Positions 54,461 through 62,606 of a DNA stretch of 64,000 bases are shown here, piece by piece (position 1 is the first letter of the stretch; each line of letters starts with the position of its first letter). The DNA is from Palsa-504 sp963818225. Lineage in GTDB: Bacteria; Actinomycetota; Actinomycetes; Streptosporangiales; Streptosporangiaceae. The position numbers were made by a program, and so were the translations under genes. The DNA is taken from NCBI GenBank assembly GCA_963818225.1, contig CAWFRO010000014.1, positions 248,001 through 312,000 of the forward strand, read 5' to 3'. The notes beneath the pieces are model-generated. The model was not told the origin of the DNA, made no database searches, and saw only the letters and a program-made list of their open reading frames with translations.

Positions 54461-55072
54461 CTACCGCAGCGTGAAACCGAGGTAAGCGGCCGCCTCCTGC
54501 GCCGGGCGCCCGGCCCACAGGCGAGCGTAGTTATCGTTGGTGGACAGCGACCTGGTCTCGACCCGGTCCAGGTACAGGCGGCCGCCGAGGTGGTCGATCT
54601 CGTGCTGGGCGATACGGGCCGGCCAGCCCGAGAACACCCGGTCCACGGGCAGGCCGTGCTCGTCGAGCGCTTCGACCCGGACGGCCCGGTGGCGCGCCAC
54701 CGCCCCGGTGAGCCCGGGGACGCTCAGGCACCCTTCGTAGAAGCTGACCTGCTCGCCGCCGGGGGCCGGGTGCAGCACGGGATTGACCAGGACGGTGAAG
54801 GGCAGCTCGTCCCGTTCCCTGGCCGTCCGCTCCTCGGGCGTCAGCTGCCCCCAGCGCTCCGGGCCGTCGTGCAGCACCGCGAGCTGGATCGGCACGCCGA
54901 CCTGGGGCGCGGCCAGCCCGACCCCGGGCGCGGCCGCCATGGTGGCCCGCATCTGGGTGATGAGCAGCTGGAGCTCGCTGCTGCGCAGGTCGGACGCGTC
55001 AACCAGGTCAGCCGGGCGGCGCAGGATGGGATCGCCGCATTGCACGATGGGCAGTACGCGCGGGCTGCTCAC
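54461..55072 (-). CDS. def: Peptide deformylase
   Basis: This enzyme removes the formyl group from nascent protein N-termini. The 203-residue product has all three motifs: GVGLAAPQ (about residue 51), EGCLSVPG and QHEIDHLGG, which coordinate the metal. The deformylase family in actinomycetes usually has more than one copy, so this need not be the only one. It follows the Gfo/Idh gene by 5 bp. Confidence 0.96.
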   Translation of the reverse strand: MSSPRVLPIVQCGDPILRRPADLVDASDLRSSELQLLITQMRATMAAAPGVGLAAPQVGVPIQLAVLHDGPERWGQLTPEERTARERDELPFTVLVNPVLHPAPGGEQVSFYEGCLSVPGLTGAVARHRAVRVEALDEHGLPVDRVFSGWPARIAQHEIDHLGGRLYLDRVETRSLSTNDNYARLWAGRPAQEAAAYLGFTLR

Positions 55073-55077
55073 GGCCG

Positions 55078-56208
55078 CTAGCCGTCCGCGTCCTGGCGGA
55101 TCCCGGTGTCCGACGCGCGCTGGATCTGCGCCAGCAGCTGGTGGTACCGGACGGCGGTGGTGAAGTCGGGCGCGGCCGGCTGGCCCTCGTTGATGGCCCG
55201 GGCGAACTCGCGGTACAGCACCGCGATGTTCCTCGGCGGCCCGGCCGGCACCGCGTCGGGTATCGGGCGCAGCCGCCCGGGCACCGGCAGGTCGGCGGTC
55301 GAGCCGTCCGGCCGGGCCAGCGTGATGGCCCAGTCGGTGATGTGGATGCCGCCCGGAGTGGCCGGGCGGACGACCAAGGTGGCCTCGGTGCCCACGATGC
55401 GCAGTTCGAAGCTCGGGCTGACCGGCGCCGAGCCGCCCTGTACCGCCACGGACGCCACCGCTCCGCTTTCGAGCGGCCCGGCCACGATGACCTGGTCCGG
55501 GGCGGTGACCGGCACGGTCTGCCCGGTCTCGATGACCGTGGTCTCCTGGTTGACCAGGGCCACGACGGCGGAGAGCTGACGGAACTCGCCGACCGCCCGG
55601 GCCAGCGTGGCCAGGATGTGGCCGGTCGAGATGGTGAGCACGGTGGCCCCGGCCGCCTTATCGGTGGCGTAGAGGTTGGCCTGCGGGATCTGGCGTCCCG
55701 CCGGGCCCCCGGTGGCCATCATGGCGACCGTCAGCGGCTGCCCGATATCGCCGTTTTCGATCAGCTCCCGGACGAACAGCGCGCCGGGCGCCTGGTAGCC
55801 CTGCAGCCCGACGATGTGACGCACGCCGCGGGCCTCGGCCAGATCGGCCAGGGCGGCGGCCTGGGCGAGATCGACCCCGAGCGGCCACTCCGAGAACACG
55901 TGCTTGCCGGCCGCCAGCGCGGCGCGGATCAGCTGGTCATGCTCGGGAACCTTGACCGTGACCGCGACGGCGTCCACCTCCGGGCAGGACACCAGCTCGG
56001 CGTCGTCAGCGAAGGCCAGGGGTATCCCGAAGGCCTGCGCGGTCTGCGAGGCGGTGCTCAGCCGGGTGGTCGCCACGGCGGTGACCTGGAACTCCTCCAG
56101 CGCGGCCAGCGCGGGGAGATGGGCCGCGGTGCCCCAGCCCCGGCCGGGGGTGGCGCCGATGACGCCGACCCGGATCGGCGGACTGCTCTGCGGTTCGATC
56201 ATGCTCAC
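55078..56208 (-). CDS. Gfo/Idh/MocA family oxidoreductase
   Basis: This 376-residue NAD(P)-dependent dehydrogenase has the Rossmann start IRVGVIGATPGRGWGTAAHLPALAAL, VDAVAVTVKVPEHDQLIRAALAAGKHVFSEWPLG (the EKP motif reads EWP) and a C-terminal alpha/beta domain. Substrate is probably a sugar or inositol-like compound; no pathway genes adjoin. It is the first gene of a three-gene minus run with def and the LLM enzyme. Confidence 0.9.
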   Translation of the reverse strand: MSMIEPQSSPPIRVGVIGATPGRGWGTAAHLPALAALEEFQVTAVATTRLSTASQTAQAFGIPLAFADDAELVSCPEVDAVAVTVKVPEHDQLIRAALAAGKHVFSEWPLGVDLAQAAALADLAEARGVRHIVGLQGYQAPGALFVRELIENGDIGQPLTVAMMATGGPAGRQIPQANLYATDKAAGATVLTISTGHILATLARAVGEFRQLSAVVALVNQETTVIETGQTVPVTAPDQVIVAGPLESGAVASVAVQGGSAPVSPSFELRIVGTEATLVVRPATPGGIHITDWAITLARPDGSTADLPVPGRLRPIPDAVPAGPPRNIAVLYREFARAINEGQPAAPDFTTAVRYHQLLAQIQRASDTGIRQDADG

Positions 56209-56345
56209 AGCCTTATCCTGCCTTTCCGCTGGCCCGTCCGGCCTGCTCTCCGCAGGAAAATGCTAGCGGCAGGCGGCCTGCACCTCACCGCCCGCTGGTG
56301 GGATACTCAGTTCGGGGCGAGCCCGGGCAAAAAGGAGCGCAGGCC

Positions 56346-57266
56346 ATGGCCGACCGAGTTGAGTACGACGAGTTCGGGCTGTTCGGCGAGAACGCCGAGG
56401 AGTACGGCCTGCCCTTTGACCGCCCGCCGACCGTGCGGCGGGCCTTCACCGAGGTGGCCGGCGGCCGGCGGCTGAGCTCGCTGGTGTGGCAGGAGCGGGA
56501 CCCGGAACTGGTGCTGCTGCACGGCGGATCCCAGAACGCCCATACCTGGGACACGGTGGCGATGGCCCTGGACCGTCCCCTGGTGGCCATCGACCTCCCC
56601 GGGCACGGCCACTCAGACGGCCCCGCGGCCCCCCGGGAGGGCCAGCTCGACATCCAGGCCAATGCGGCCGACGTCGCGACCGTCATCCGCCAGCTCGCCC
56701 CGGCCGCCCAGGCGGTGGTCGGCATGTCGTTCGGCGGGCTCACCACCATCGCGCTGGCCGCCGAGGCGCCGGAACTGGTCAGGAAGATCGTCCTGGTCGA
56801 CGTGCTGCCCGGGGTCAAGCCGGAGCGGGCGGCGCACATCACCGACTTTGTCGGCGGCCCGACGAGCTTCGCCAGCCTGGACGAGCTGCTCGATCGGACG
56901 GCTCAGTTCAACCCGACCCGGTCCCGGTCGTCCCTGCGCCGGGGCATCTTGCACAACGCCGAACAGCAGCCCGACGGCACCTGGGTGTGGCGGTGGGCCC
57001 GGCACCGCCGCCCGGCGCAGGCCGACGCCGCCGCCGAGATCCGCTACGAGCAGCTGTGGCAGGCGCTGTCGTCGGTCACCGTGCCGGTGCTGCTGGCCCG
57101 GGGCATGCGGCCAGACTCGGTGCTGGACGACGACAACGAGCGGGAACTGCTGCGCCGCCTGCCTTCGGCCCAGGTCGTTCACGTCGAGGGAGCCGGCCAC
57201 AGCCTGCAGGGCGACACGCCCCTGGAGCTGACCGGGATCATCGAGCGGTTCGTCTTCGGCTCCTGA
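56346..57266 (+). CDS. Alpha/beta-fold hydrolase
   Basis: This 306-residue hydrolase has the oxyanion motif HGGSQNAHTW, nucleophile elbow VVGMSFGGLTT (Ser about residue 128) and a terminal GAGHSLQGD histidine. The first 60 residues form an N-terminal extension (EYDEFGLFGENAEEYGLPFD). ATG at 56346 has AAAAAGGAG upstream. Substrate unknown. It is convergent with the DEAD helicase gene. Confidence 0.9.
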   Translation: MADRVEYDEFGLFGENAEEYGLPFDRPPTVRRAFTEVAGGRRLSSLVWQERDPELVLLHGGSQNAHTWDTVAMALDRPLVAIDLPGHGHSDGPAAPREGQLDIQANAADVATVIRQLAPAAQAVVGMSFGGLTTIALAAEAPELVRKIVLVDVLPGVKPERAAHITDFVGGPTSFASLDELLDRTAQFNPTRSRSSLRRGILHNAEQQPDGTWVWRWARHRRPAQADAAAEIRYEQLWQALSSVTVPVLLARGMRPDSVLDDDNERELLRRLPSAQVVHVEGAGHSLQGDTPLELTGIIERFVFGS

Positions 57267-57293
57267 CGGTCGGGCCGCCGGGGAGGCGGGGGG

Positions 57294-59075
57294 TCAGCGG
57301 GCCGACAGGGCCCAGGCCCGGATCCTGGCGATGCGGGCCTGGATCTGGTCGGCGCTGGCCTGGGGCAGCGGGGGGCCGCCGCAGGTCTGGCGCAGCTCGG
57401 CGTGGATGACCCCGTGGGGCTGGCCGGTGCGGTGGCTCCAGGCGCCGACCAGGCCGTTGAGTTCCTTGCGGAGGGCCGCGAGGAATTCGCGGGTCACCGG
57501 CGCCGCGGGCTCGGGCTGAGCCGGGCCGGGCCCGGCGGGGGCGGGCCCGGCGGGGGCGGGCCCGGCGAGGGCAGGCCCCCGGGCCCCTGGGGAGCGGGCG
57601 GCGAGCTGGCCTTGCTGGCGCTTGCTGAGCAGGGTGCGGACCTGGTCGGGCTCGAGCAGGCCGGGCAGGCCGAGGAAATCTTCCTCTTCCGCGGAGCCCG
57701 CGGCCGCCGCGGTGCCGAACTCGCCGCCGTCGTACAGGACCCGGTCGAAGTGAGCCGAGGCGCCCAGGGCCTGGAAGGCCGGCTCGTCCAGCCCGGCGTC
57801 CGGCGTGTCGCGCTGGCGCTGCGCCTCGGCCAGCTCGGCCTCATCGGGCTCCTGGCCAGTGCCGGCCCGGAGCACATGGTCCCGTTCGGCCTCAAGTTCG
57901 GCGGCGAAAGAGAGCAGGACCGGCACCGAGGGCAGGAACACCGACGCCGTCTCGCCCCGCCGGCGAGCCCGGACGAACCGGCCGACGGCCTGCGCGAAGT
58001 ACAGCGCGGTGGACACGCTGGTGGCGTACACGCCGACGGCGAGCCGCGGGAGGTCCACGCCCTCGGAGACCATCCGCACGGCGACCATCCAGCGCTCGTC
58101 CGAGGCGGCGAACGCGGAGATCTTCTGGCTGGCGGTCTTGTCGTCGGACAGCACCACCACCGGACGCTTACCCGTCAGCCCGCGCAACAGGGCCGCGTAG
58201 GCCCGGGCGTCCTCGTGGTCGCCCGCGATGACCAGGCCGGCCGCGTCGGGCATCCCGCGGCGTACCTCGGTCAGCCGCTTGTCGGCGGCGGCCAGCACCC
58301 GGCTGACCCACTCCCCCGCCGGGTCCAGTGCGGTCCGCCAGGCCTGGGCGATCTGGTCCTTGGTCATCGGCGTGCCGAGCGTGGCGGTGATCTCGTCCCC
58401 GGCCCGGGTGCGCCAGCGCATCTCGCCGGAGTAGGCCAGGAAGATGACCGGGCGCACCACGCCGTCGGCCAGCGCCGGCCCGTAGCCGTACACGTAATCC
58501 GAGGCACTGCGCTTGACGCCGCCCGGTTCGTCGACATAGCTGACGAACGGGATGGGGCTGGCGTCGCTGCGGAACGGCGTGCCCGTCAGCGCGAGCCGGC
58601 GCCGGGCCGGGTCGAACGCCTCCTTGACCGCATCACCCCAGGTCAGCGCGTCGCCCGCGTGGTGGATCTCGTCGAAGACGACCAGCGTGCGGCGGCCGGC
58701 GGTGCGCTGGCGGTGCAGCGCCGGATGCGCCGCGACCTGGGCGTAGGTGACGGCCACGCCGGCGAAGTCGGCGCCCGCCCGGCCCTGTGCGTTGCTGTAA
58801 CTGGGGTCGATGGCGATGCCGAACCGGCGCGCGGCCTGGGCCCACTGGTGCTTGAGGTGCTCGGTGGGCGTGACCACGGTCAGCGCGGCGACCTCGCGCC
58901 GGGCGAGCAGCTCGGCCGCGACGGTGAGCGCGTACGCCGTCTTCCCCGCCCCGGGCGTGGCGACCAGCAGGAAGTCACGTCTGGGGACCTTGAAGTACTC
59001 GCGGTACGCGTCCTGCTGCCACCCTCTGAGGCGATCCAGGGGATCAGTCCGGACGGGGCCGTGGTGCGTGCTCAC
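57294..59075 (-). CDS. DEAD/DEAH-box helicase
   Basis: This 593-residue superfamily 2 helicase has the Q-like start WQQDAYREYF, Walker A ATPGAGKTAYAL (about residue 40), DEIHHAGD, motif III LTGTPFRSD, and C-terminal MVSEGVDLP and QAVGRFVRARRRGE. Actinobacteria carry this stand-alone helicase near DUF3039 and YqgE genes, as here. The late linker has three AGPAP units from a 15-bp tandem repeat (57535-57585). The C-terminal 60 residues resemble a DNA-binding domain. Function is probably DNA repair related, but this is inference. Confidence 0.9.
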   Translation of the reverse strand: MSTHHGPVRTDPLDRLRGWQQDAYREYFKVPRRDFLLVATPGAGKTAYALTVAAELLARREVAALTVVTPTEHLKHQWAQAARRFGIAIDPSYSNAQGRAGADFAGVAVTYAQVAAHPALHRQRTAGRRTLVVFDEIHHAGDALTWGDAVKEAFDPARRRLALTGTPFRSDASPIPFVSYVDEPGGVKRSASDYVYGYGPALADGVVRPVIFLAYSGEMRWRTRAGDEITATLGTPMTKDQIAQAWRTALDPAGEWVSRVLAAADKRLTEVRRGMPDAAGLVIAGDHEDARAYAALLRGLTGKRPVVVLSDDKTASQKISAFAASDERWMVAVRMVSEGVDLPRLAVGVYATSVSTALYFAQAVGRFVRARRRGETASVFLPSVPVLLSFAAELEAERDHVLRAGTGQEPDEAELAEAQRQRDTPDAGLDEPAFQALGASAHFDRVLYDGGEFGTAAAAGSAEEEDFLGLPGLLEPDQVRTLLSKRQQGQLAARSPGARGPALAGPAPAGPAPAGPGPAQPEPAAPVTREFLAALRKELNGLVGAWSHRTGQPHGVIHAELRQTCGGPPLPQASADQIQARIARIRAWALSAR

Positions 59076-59124
59076 GAGGCCGAAATGCTACCGGCTTCGC
59101 GGCGCCGGCCGGAGGAACACGGGC

Positions 59125-59397
59125 TCAGTCGTTGCCGCCGTTGTCGCCCGGGGGCAGGTGCTCGTAGATTTCCTTGCAGGTGGGGCACACCGGATAGCGC
59201 TTGGGGTCACGGCTGGGCACCCAGACCTTGCCGCAGAGCGCGGTAACCGGCGTGCCGGTCACCATGCTGTCGACGATCTTGCTCTTGTCGACGTAGTGCG
59301 CGAACCGCTCGTGATCGCCGTCGCCGTGCGACGTGTCAGGCCGCACATCCTCCTGGATGCGGGTCTGCTGGTCAGGAAGAACCTCAGTCTCGCTCAC
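59125..59397 (-). CDS. DUF3039 family protein
   Basis: This 90-residue protein has a zinc-ribbon-like pair, ALCGKVWVPSRDPKRYPVCPTCKEIY, after RFAHYVDKSKIVDSMVTGTPV. The family is restricted to actinobacteria and has no known role. Its gene is 50 bp upstream of the helicase on the same strand. Confidence 0.9.
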   Translation of the reverse strand: MSETEVLPDQQTRIQEDVRPDTSHGDGDHERFAHYVDKSKIVDSMVTGTPVTALCGKVWVPSRDPKRYPVCPTCKEIYEHLPPGDNGGND

Positions 59398-59423
59398 CTT
59401 GGCGAGTCTATTTCAAGCTGGGC

Positions 59424-60011
59424 CTAGTTCAAGCTGGGATCGTCGGGATACGTCGCCACGTAGGCGAGCTCGCCGCCCTGGCGGCGCAGCACAGCGGGCC
59501 ACAGGCGGGCAGGCTCGGCGCTGAAGGCGTCGGCTGGCTCGGCCGGGACGACGTACCAGGCCCCCTCCTCGATCTCCGCGTTGAGCTGTCCCGCGCTCCA
59601 GCCGGCGTAGCCCGCGTACACCCGCAGCGAGGTGATCGCCGGGGCGAGCAGGCCGGGCGGGGCGTCGAGGTCGACCAGGCCGAGCCTGGTCATGGCCGGG
59701 GCTCCGCCATCCAGCGGGTGCCAGCCGACCGGCTCGTCGGTACCCGGCACCAGGGCGAGGGCGAGCGCGCTGTTCGGCGAGACGGGGCCGCCGGTGAACA
59801 CCACCGGGGGGTCGGTGGCCAGGTCGGTCCACGGCTCGAGCACCTGCCCGACCGGGACCTGCGTCGGGCGGTTCAGCACCACGCCGAGGGTGCCCTGCTC
59901 GGGCTCGTGCTCGACGACCAGGACGATGGTGCGGTGGAAGTTCGGGTCTTCTAGCAGCGGGGTGGCGACGAGCAGGCGGCCCGTCAGTGCGTCCGATGCC
60001 ATGTCGTCCAT
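59424..60011 (-). CDS. YqgE/AlgH family protein (UPF0301)
   Basis: This 195-residue protein has the family start LTGRLLVATPLLEDPNFHRTIVLVVEHEPEQGTLGVVLNRPT and FTGGPVSPNSALALA, followed by RVYAGYAGWSAGQL and EGAWYVVPA. ATG at 60011 (MDDMASD) gives the usual length. The family is widespread but not assigned a firm biochemical function. It is divergent from the MarR gene. Confidence 0.92.
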   Translation of the reverse strand: MDDMASDALTGRLLVATPLLEDPNFHRTIVLVVEHEPEQGTLGVVLNRPTQVPVGQVLEPWTDLATDPPVVFTGGPVSPNSALALALVPGTDEPVGWHPLDGGAPAMTRLGLVDLDAPPGLLAPAITSLRVYAGYAGWSAGQLNAEIEEGAWYVVPAEPADAFSAEPARLWPAVLRRQGGELAYVATYPDDPSLN

Positions 60012-60132
60012 GCATCTATCATCGGTCACGATCGGCGGTGGCGGTGTCTGGACACCCGGTGTCAGGATCATGCCGGGACGGCCGTCGCGCCGGGAAACCC
60101 GGGTACCGCGCGCGCGGCGTTAGGCTGGATAG

Positions 60133-60978
60133 GTGAGCACGGAACCGGTAGCCTCCGGGCTGGCGTTGGCTTCCGACGCCCAGGCCCCGGGCAACGCCGA
60201 AATCGACGTGACCCGGCTGCGCGTCGCCCTGGCCCGGCTGTCCCGCTGGCTGCGCCGCCACGAGCTGGCGGGCCTGACGCCGACCCAGCTCGCCGCGCTG
60301 GCCACGATCGGGAAGACCGGGCCGATGCGGCTCGGCGATCTGGCGGCGGCCGAGGGCATCGCCCCGTCGACGCTCACCCGGCTGGTGACCGCGCTGGAAG
60401 ACAGCGGCTACGTGCGCCGGCTCACCGACCCCAGCGACGCCCGGGCCAGCACCTTGAGCATCACCCCGCACGGGCAGGACGCGCTGCAGCGCATCCGGGC
60501 GGAAACCACCTTGATGCTGACCGCGAGCCTGGATCTGCTCACGCCGGATCAGCGGTCCGCACTGGCGGCGGCCCTGCCGGTCCTGGAACGGCTCGCCGAG
60601 GCGCAGCCGACCGCCGGGGACGGGAACTCGTTACCTGTTTTCTGCTTGCTGGCGATCTGCTTGCTGGCGCTCTGTTTGCTGGTGCTGGGCCAGGCGGCGG
60701 GCGAGTTCATCGCGTTCCCGAGTAACCTCGGCGAGCCGCTGTTCGAGCTCGATGATGCGGCGGATAGCTTGCAGGGTGATGCCCTCTCCGGTCATGCTGA
60801 CGACCTGCTGGATGACCCGGATCTCGTGCCGCGTATAGCGGCGCTGGCGGCCGGCCGACCGCTGCGGCGAGACGACCTGCAGCTCGTCCACGCGGCGCAG
60901 GAACGCCTGCTTGACCGCGAGCATCTCCGCGACCTGGCCGACCGTGAAGAGCGGCGCGTGCTCGTCTTCCAGCGGTGA
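60133..60978 (+). CDS. MarR family regulator with read-through antisense tail
   Basis: Residues 1-165 are a normal MarR regulator (LTPTQLAALATIGKTGPMRLGDLAAAEGIAPSTLTRLVTALEDSGYVRRLTDPSDARAS). After LERLAEAQPTAGDGN the frame runs on for about 110 residues through the convergent MerR gene, where it reads the antisense of a repeat (VFCLLAICLLALCLLVLG) and ends at 60978. A MarR protein normally stops near residue 165, so either a stop codon has been lost or the tail is a shadow of merR. GTG at 60133 is the start. Confidence 0.8.
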   Translation: MSTEPVASGLALASDAQAPGNAEIDVTRLRVALARLSRWLRRHELAGLTPTQLAALATIGKTGPMRLGDLAAAEGIAPSTLTRLVTALEDSGYVRRLTDPSDARASTLSITPHGQDALQRIRAETTLMLTASLDLLTPDQRSALAAALPVLERLAEAQPTAGDGNSLPVFCLLAICLLALCLLVLGQAAGEFIAFPSNLGEPLFELDDAADSLQGDALSGHADDLLDDPDLVPRIAALAAGRPLRRDDLQLVHAAQERLLDREHLRDLADREERRVLVFQR

Positions 60979-60987
60979 TGGTGCCAT
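60631..60987 (-). CDS. MerR family regulator, HspR-like
   Basis: This 118-residue MerR-type protein has helix-turn-helix LFTVGQVAEMLAVKQAFLRRVDELQVVSPQRSAGRQRRYTRHEI and the coiled-coil ending ITLQAIRRIIELEQRLAEVTRERDELARRL, close to HspR repressors of heat-shock genes. It follows hsp20 on the same strand, which supports a role in its control. The C-terminal tail is a Gln/Asp/Glu repeat (QQADRQQAEN) from a 15-bp unit. Confidence 0.85.
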   Translation of the reverse strand: MAPSPLEDEHAPLFTVGQVAEMLAVKQAFLRRVDELQVVSPQRSAGRQRRYTRHEIRVIQQVVSMTGEGITLQAIRRIIELEQRLAEVTRERDELARRLAQHQQTERQQADRQQAENR

Positions 60988-61016
60988 GGCGTTCCCTCCT
61001 CCTGGCCAGATGGTAA

Positions 61017-61051
61017 GCGGCCGGCGGGGCGCTCATGCGCCCGCCGGCCGC
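61017..61051 (-). terminator. Hairpin between hsp20 and the MerR gene
   Basis: A perfect 12-bp stem (GCGGCCGGCGGG at 61017-61028 with its complement at 61040-61051) lies about 35 bp after the hsp20 stop. It could terminate or attenuate read-through into merR. Confidence 0.65.
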
Positions 61052-61084
61052 TCGTTATGGTTACCGTGCTCCTGCTGACCTGGG

Positions 61085-61480
61085 TCAGGCAGCCAGCTTC
61101 GGCTGCTCGTCGCCCTGGCGGACTTCCACCTTGCGCGGCTTGGCCTGCTCCAGAACGGGAATCCGGACCTCGAGCACGCCATTGTTGTAGGCGGCCTCGA
61201 CGGCGTCGGCGTTCAGGTTCTTGGACAGGGTCAGGCGGCGCGTGAACGTGCCCATCGTGCGCTCCCGCACGACGAACTTGTCGGTCTCGGCGCGCTCCTC
61301 CTGCCGCTTGACGCTCACCGACAGGACACCACGGTCCACGGTGACATCCAGCGACTCAGGGTCGATGCCGGGGACGTCGAACCGCAGCAGTACGTCGCCA
61401 TCGCGGCGGACGGCATCCAGCGGCATAACGCCAGTCTGCCCGAACGAGCGTCGGGCCTGGTCGAGAGTAGTCAGGTACAT
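61085..61480 (-). CDS. Hsp20/alpha-crystallin family small heat-shock protein
   Basis: This 131-residue chaperone has the crystallin core DVLLRFDVPGIDPESLDVTVDRGVLSVSV, ERTMGTFTRRLTLSKNLNADAVEAAYNNGVLEVRIPV and a C-terminal VRIPV (I-x-I/V type) motif for oligomer contacts. It binds unfolding proteins under stress. An inverted repeat lies 68 bp upstream and a MerR/HspR-like gene follows, indicating stress regulation. Confidence 0.95.
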   Translation of the reverse strand: MYLTTLDQARRSFGQTGVMPLDAVRRDGDVLLRFDVPGIDPESLDVTVDRGVLSVSVKRQEERAETDKFVVRERTMGTFTRRLTLSKNLNADAVEAAYNNGVLEVRIPVLEQAKPRKVEVRQGDEQPKLAA

Positions 61481-61547
61481 CCTTGCCTCACCTCCGAAGG
61501 GTTATTTGGAGGACTCGGCCGGACGTCCGGATTTCATCCTCCACAGG

Positions 61548-61581
61548 CAAGGAACTTGCAACTTCGCTTGTATATTCCTTG
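61548..61581. promoter_or_regulatory. Inverted repeat upstream of hsp20
   Basis: CAAGGAA (61548-61554) and TTCCTTG (61575-61581) frame several CTTG half-sites. This resembles, but does not match, the HAIR box CTTGAGT-N7-ACTCAAG bound by HspR. A site for the neighbouring MerR protein is plausible. Confidence 0.45.
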
Positions 61582-61584
61582 ATG

Positions 61585-62533
61585 CTAGAAAAGCAGGGAA
61601 GCGAGGGTGGAGCGGGTTTTGGCCACCCGCGGATCGCGGGGCGGGAGGATATCGAACAGGCTGACCAGGTGCGCGCGGGCCTGGTCGCGGTCCTTGCCCG
61701 TGGTGCGCCGGACGACGCCGAGCAGCCGGTCGAAGGCCTCCTCGACCCGGCCCGTGGCCAGGTCGATGTCGGCCACGGCGATCTGGGCGGCCACGTCGCC
61801 GGGTTTCTCGGCCGCGTCCCGGCGCTCGCGCGCCTGGTCATACGAGCTGACCCGGCGGATCAGGTTGACCTGAGCCAGGCCGGCCTTGGCGGTCGGTTCG
61901 CCCGGGTCGGCGGCCAGCGCCTGCTCGAAGGCCCGGGCCGCGCCGTCCAGGTCGCCGCGCTCCATGGCCGCGCGGGCCTCGGCGAAACCGGGCGGCAGCT
62001 GGTCCTCGTCACCGTCCGGGCCCCCAGCGGCCTGACCCGCCTCGCCGCTGTCGCCGGGCCCCGCCTGCCGGGGGGAGGCCCATCTTGTCCGCGGCGGCCA
62101 GGACCTGGCTGAGCCACTGGCTGACCTGGGCCTCGGGCATCGCGCCGAGGAATCCGTCCACCAGCTGGCCGCCGATGACGGCCACCACCATGGGGATGCT
62201 CTGCACCTGCAGCGCCGCTGCGAGCTGCGGGTTGGCGTCGACATCCACCTTGGCCAGGATCCACTGGCCGTCCGCCTCGGCGGCGAGCTTCTCCAGCACC
62301 GGGCTCAGCTGCTTGCACGGCTGGCACCACTCGGCCCACAGATCGATGATCACCGGCGTGGTCCGGGACCGCTCGACCACGTCGGTGTTAAAGGTCTGCT
62401 CGGTGACCTCGAGGACGGCCCCGGCGCCCGGCGCGTCGGGGTCGGCTGACTGTGCCTGTTGCCTGCGCTGCGCGGCCGTCTGCCGCGCACCCAGATCGAC
62501 GGCGCCATAGAGCGAAAAATCCCGCGGCTGCAT
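61585..62533 (-). CDS. Thioredoxin-fold TPR co-chaperone (CnoX/YbbN-like), one frame break
   Basis: The joined product is about 315 residues. The thioredoxin domain has the active-site WAEWCQPCKQLSP near residue 65, and the C-terminal tetratricopeptide region reads ARAAMERGDLDGAARAFEQALAADP, AKAGLAQVNL and ATGRVEEAFDRLLGVVRRT. The frame shifts near 62070 at a run of six C/G bases (GLPPAGG), after which the sequence continues as expected. ATG at 62533 has GGAG upstream. Related proteins protect chaperonin substrates from oxidation. It is divergent in function from, but next to, hsp20. Confidence 0.87.
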
Positions 62534-62606
62534 TACTCCATCCTGCCGTATTAACCCGGTTGCTTTGATCCGGGCCCCGGCGGTGGCCGAGCGCGCCGCG
62601 GGCGGA

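Noticed and set aside
57535..57585. Possible CRISPR-like or transposon-end repeats
   Set aside because: Three 15-bp in-frame units encoding AGPAP within a helicase linker; no spacers.
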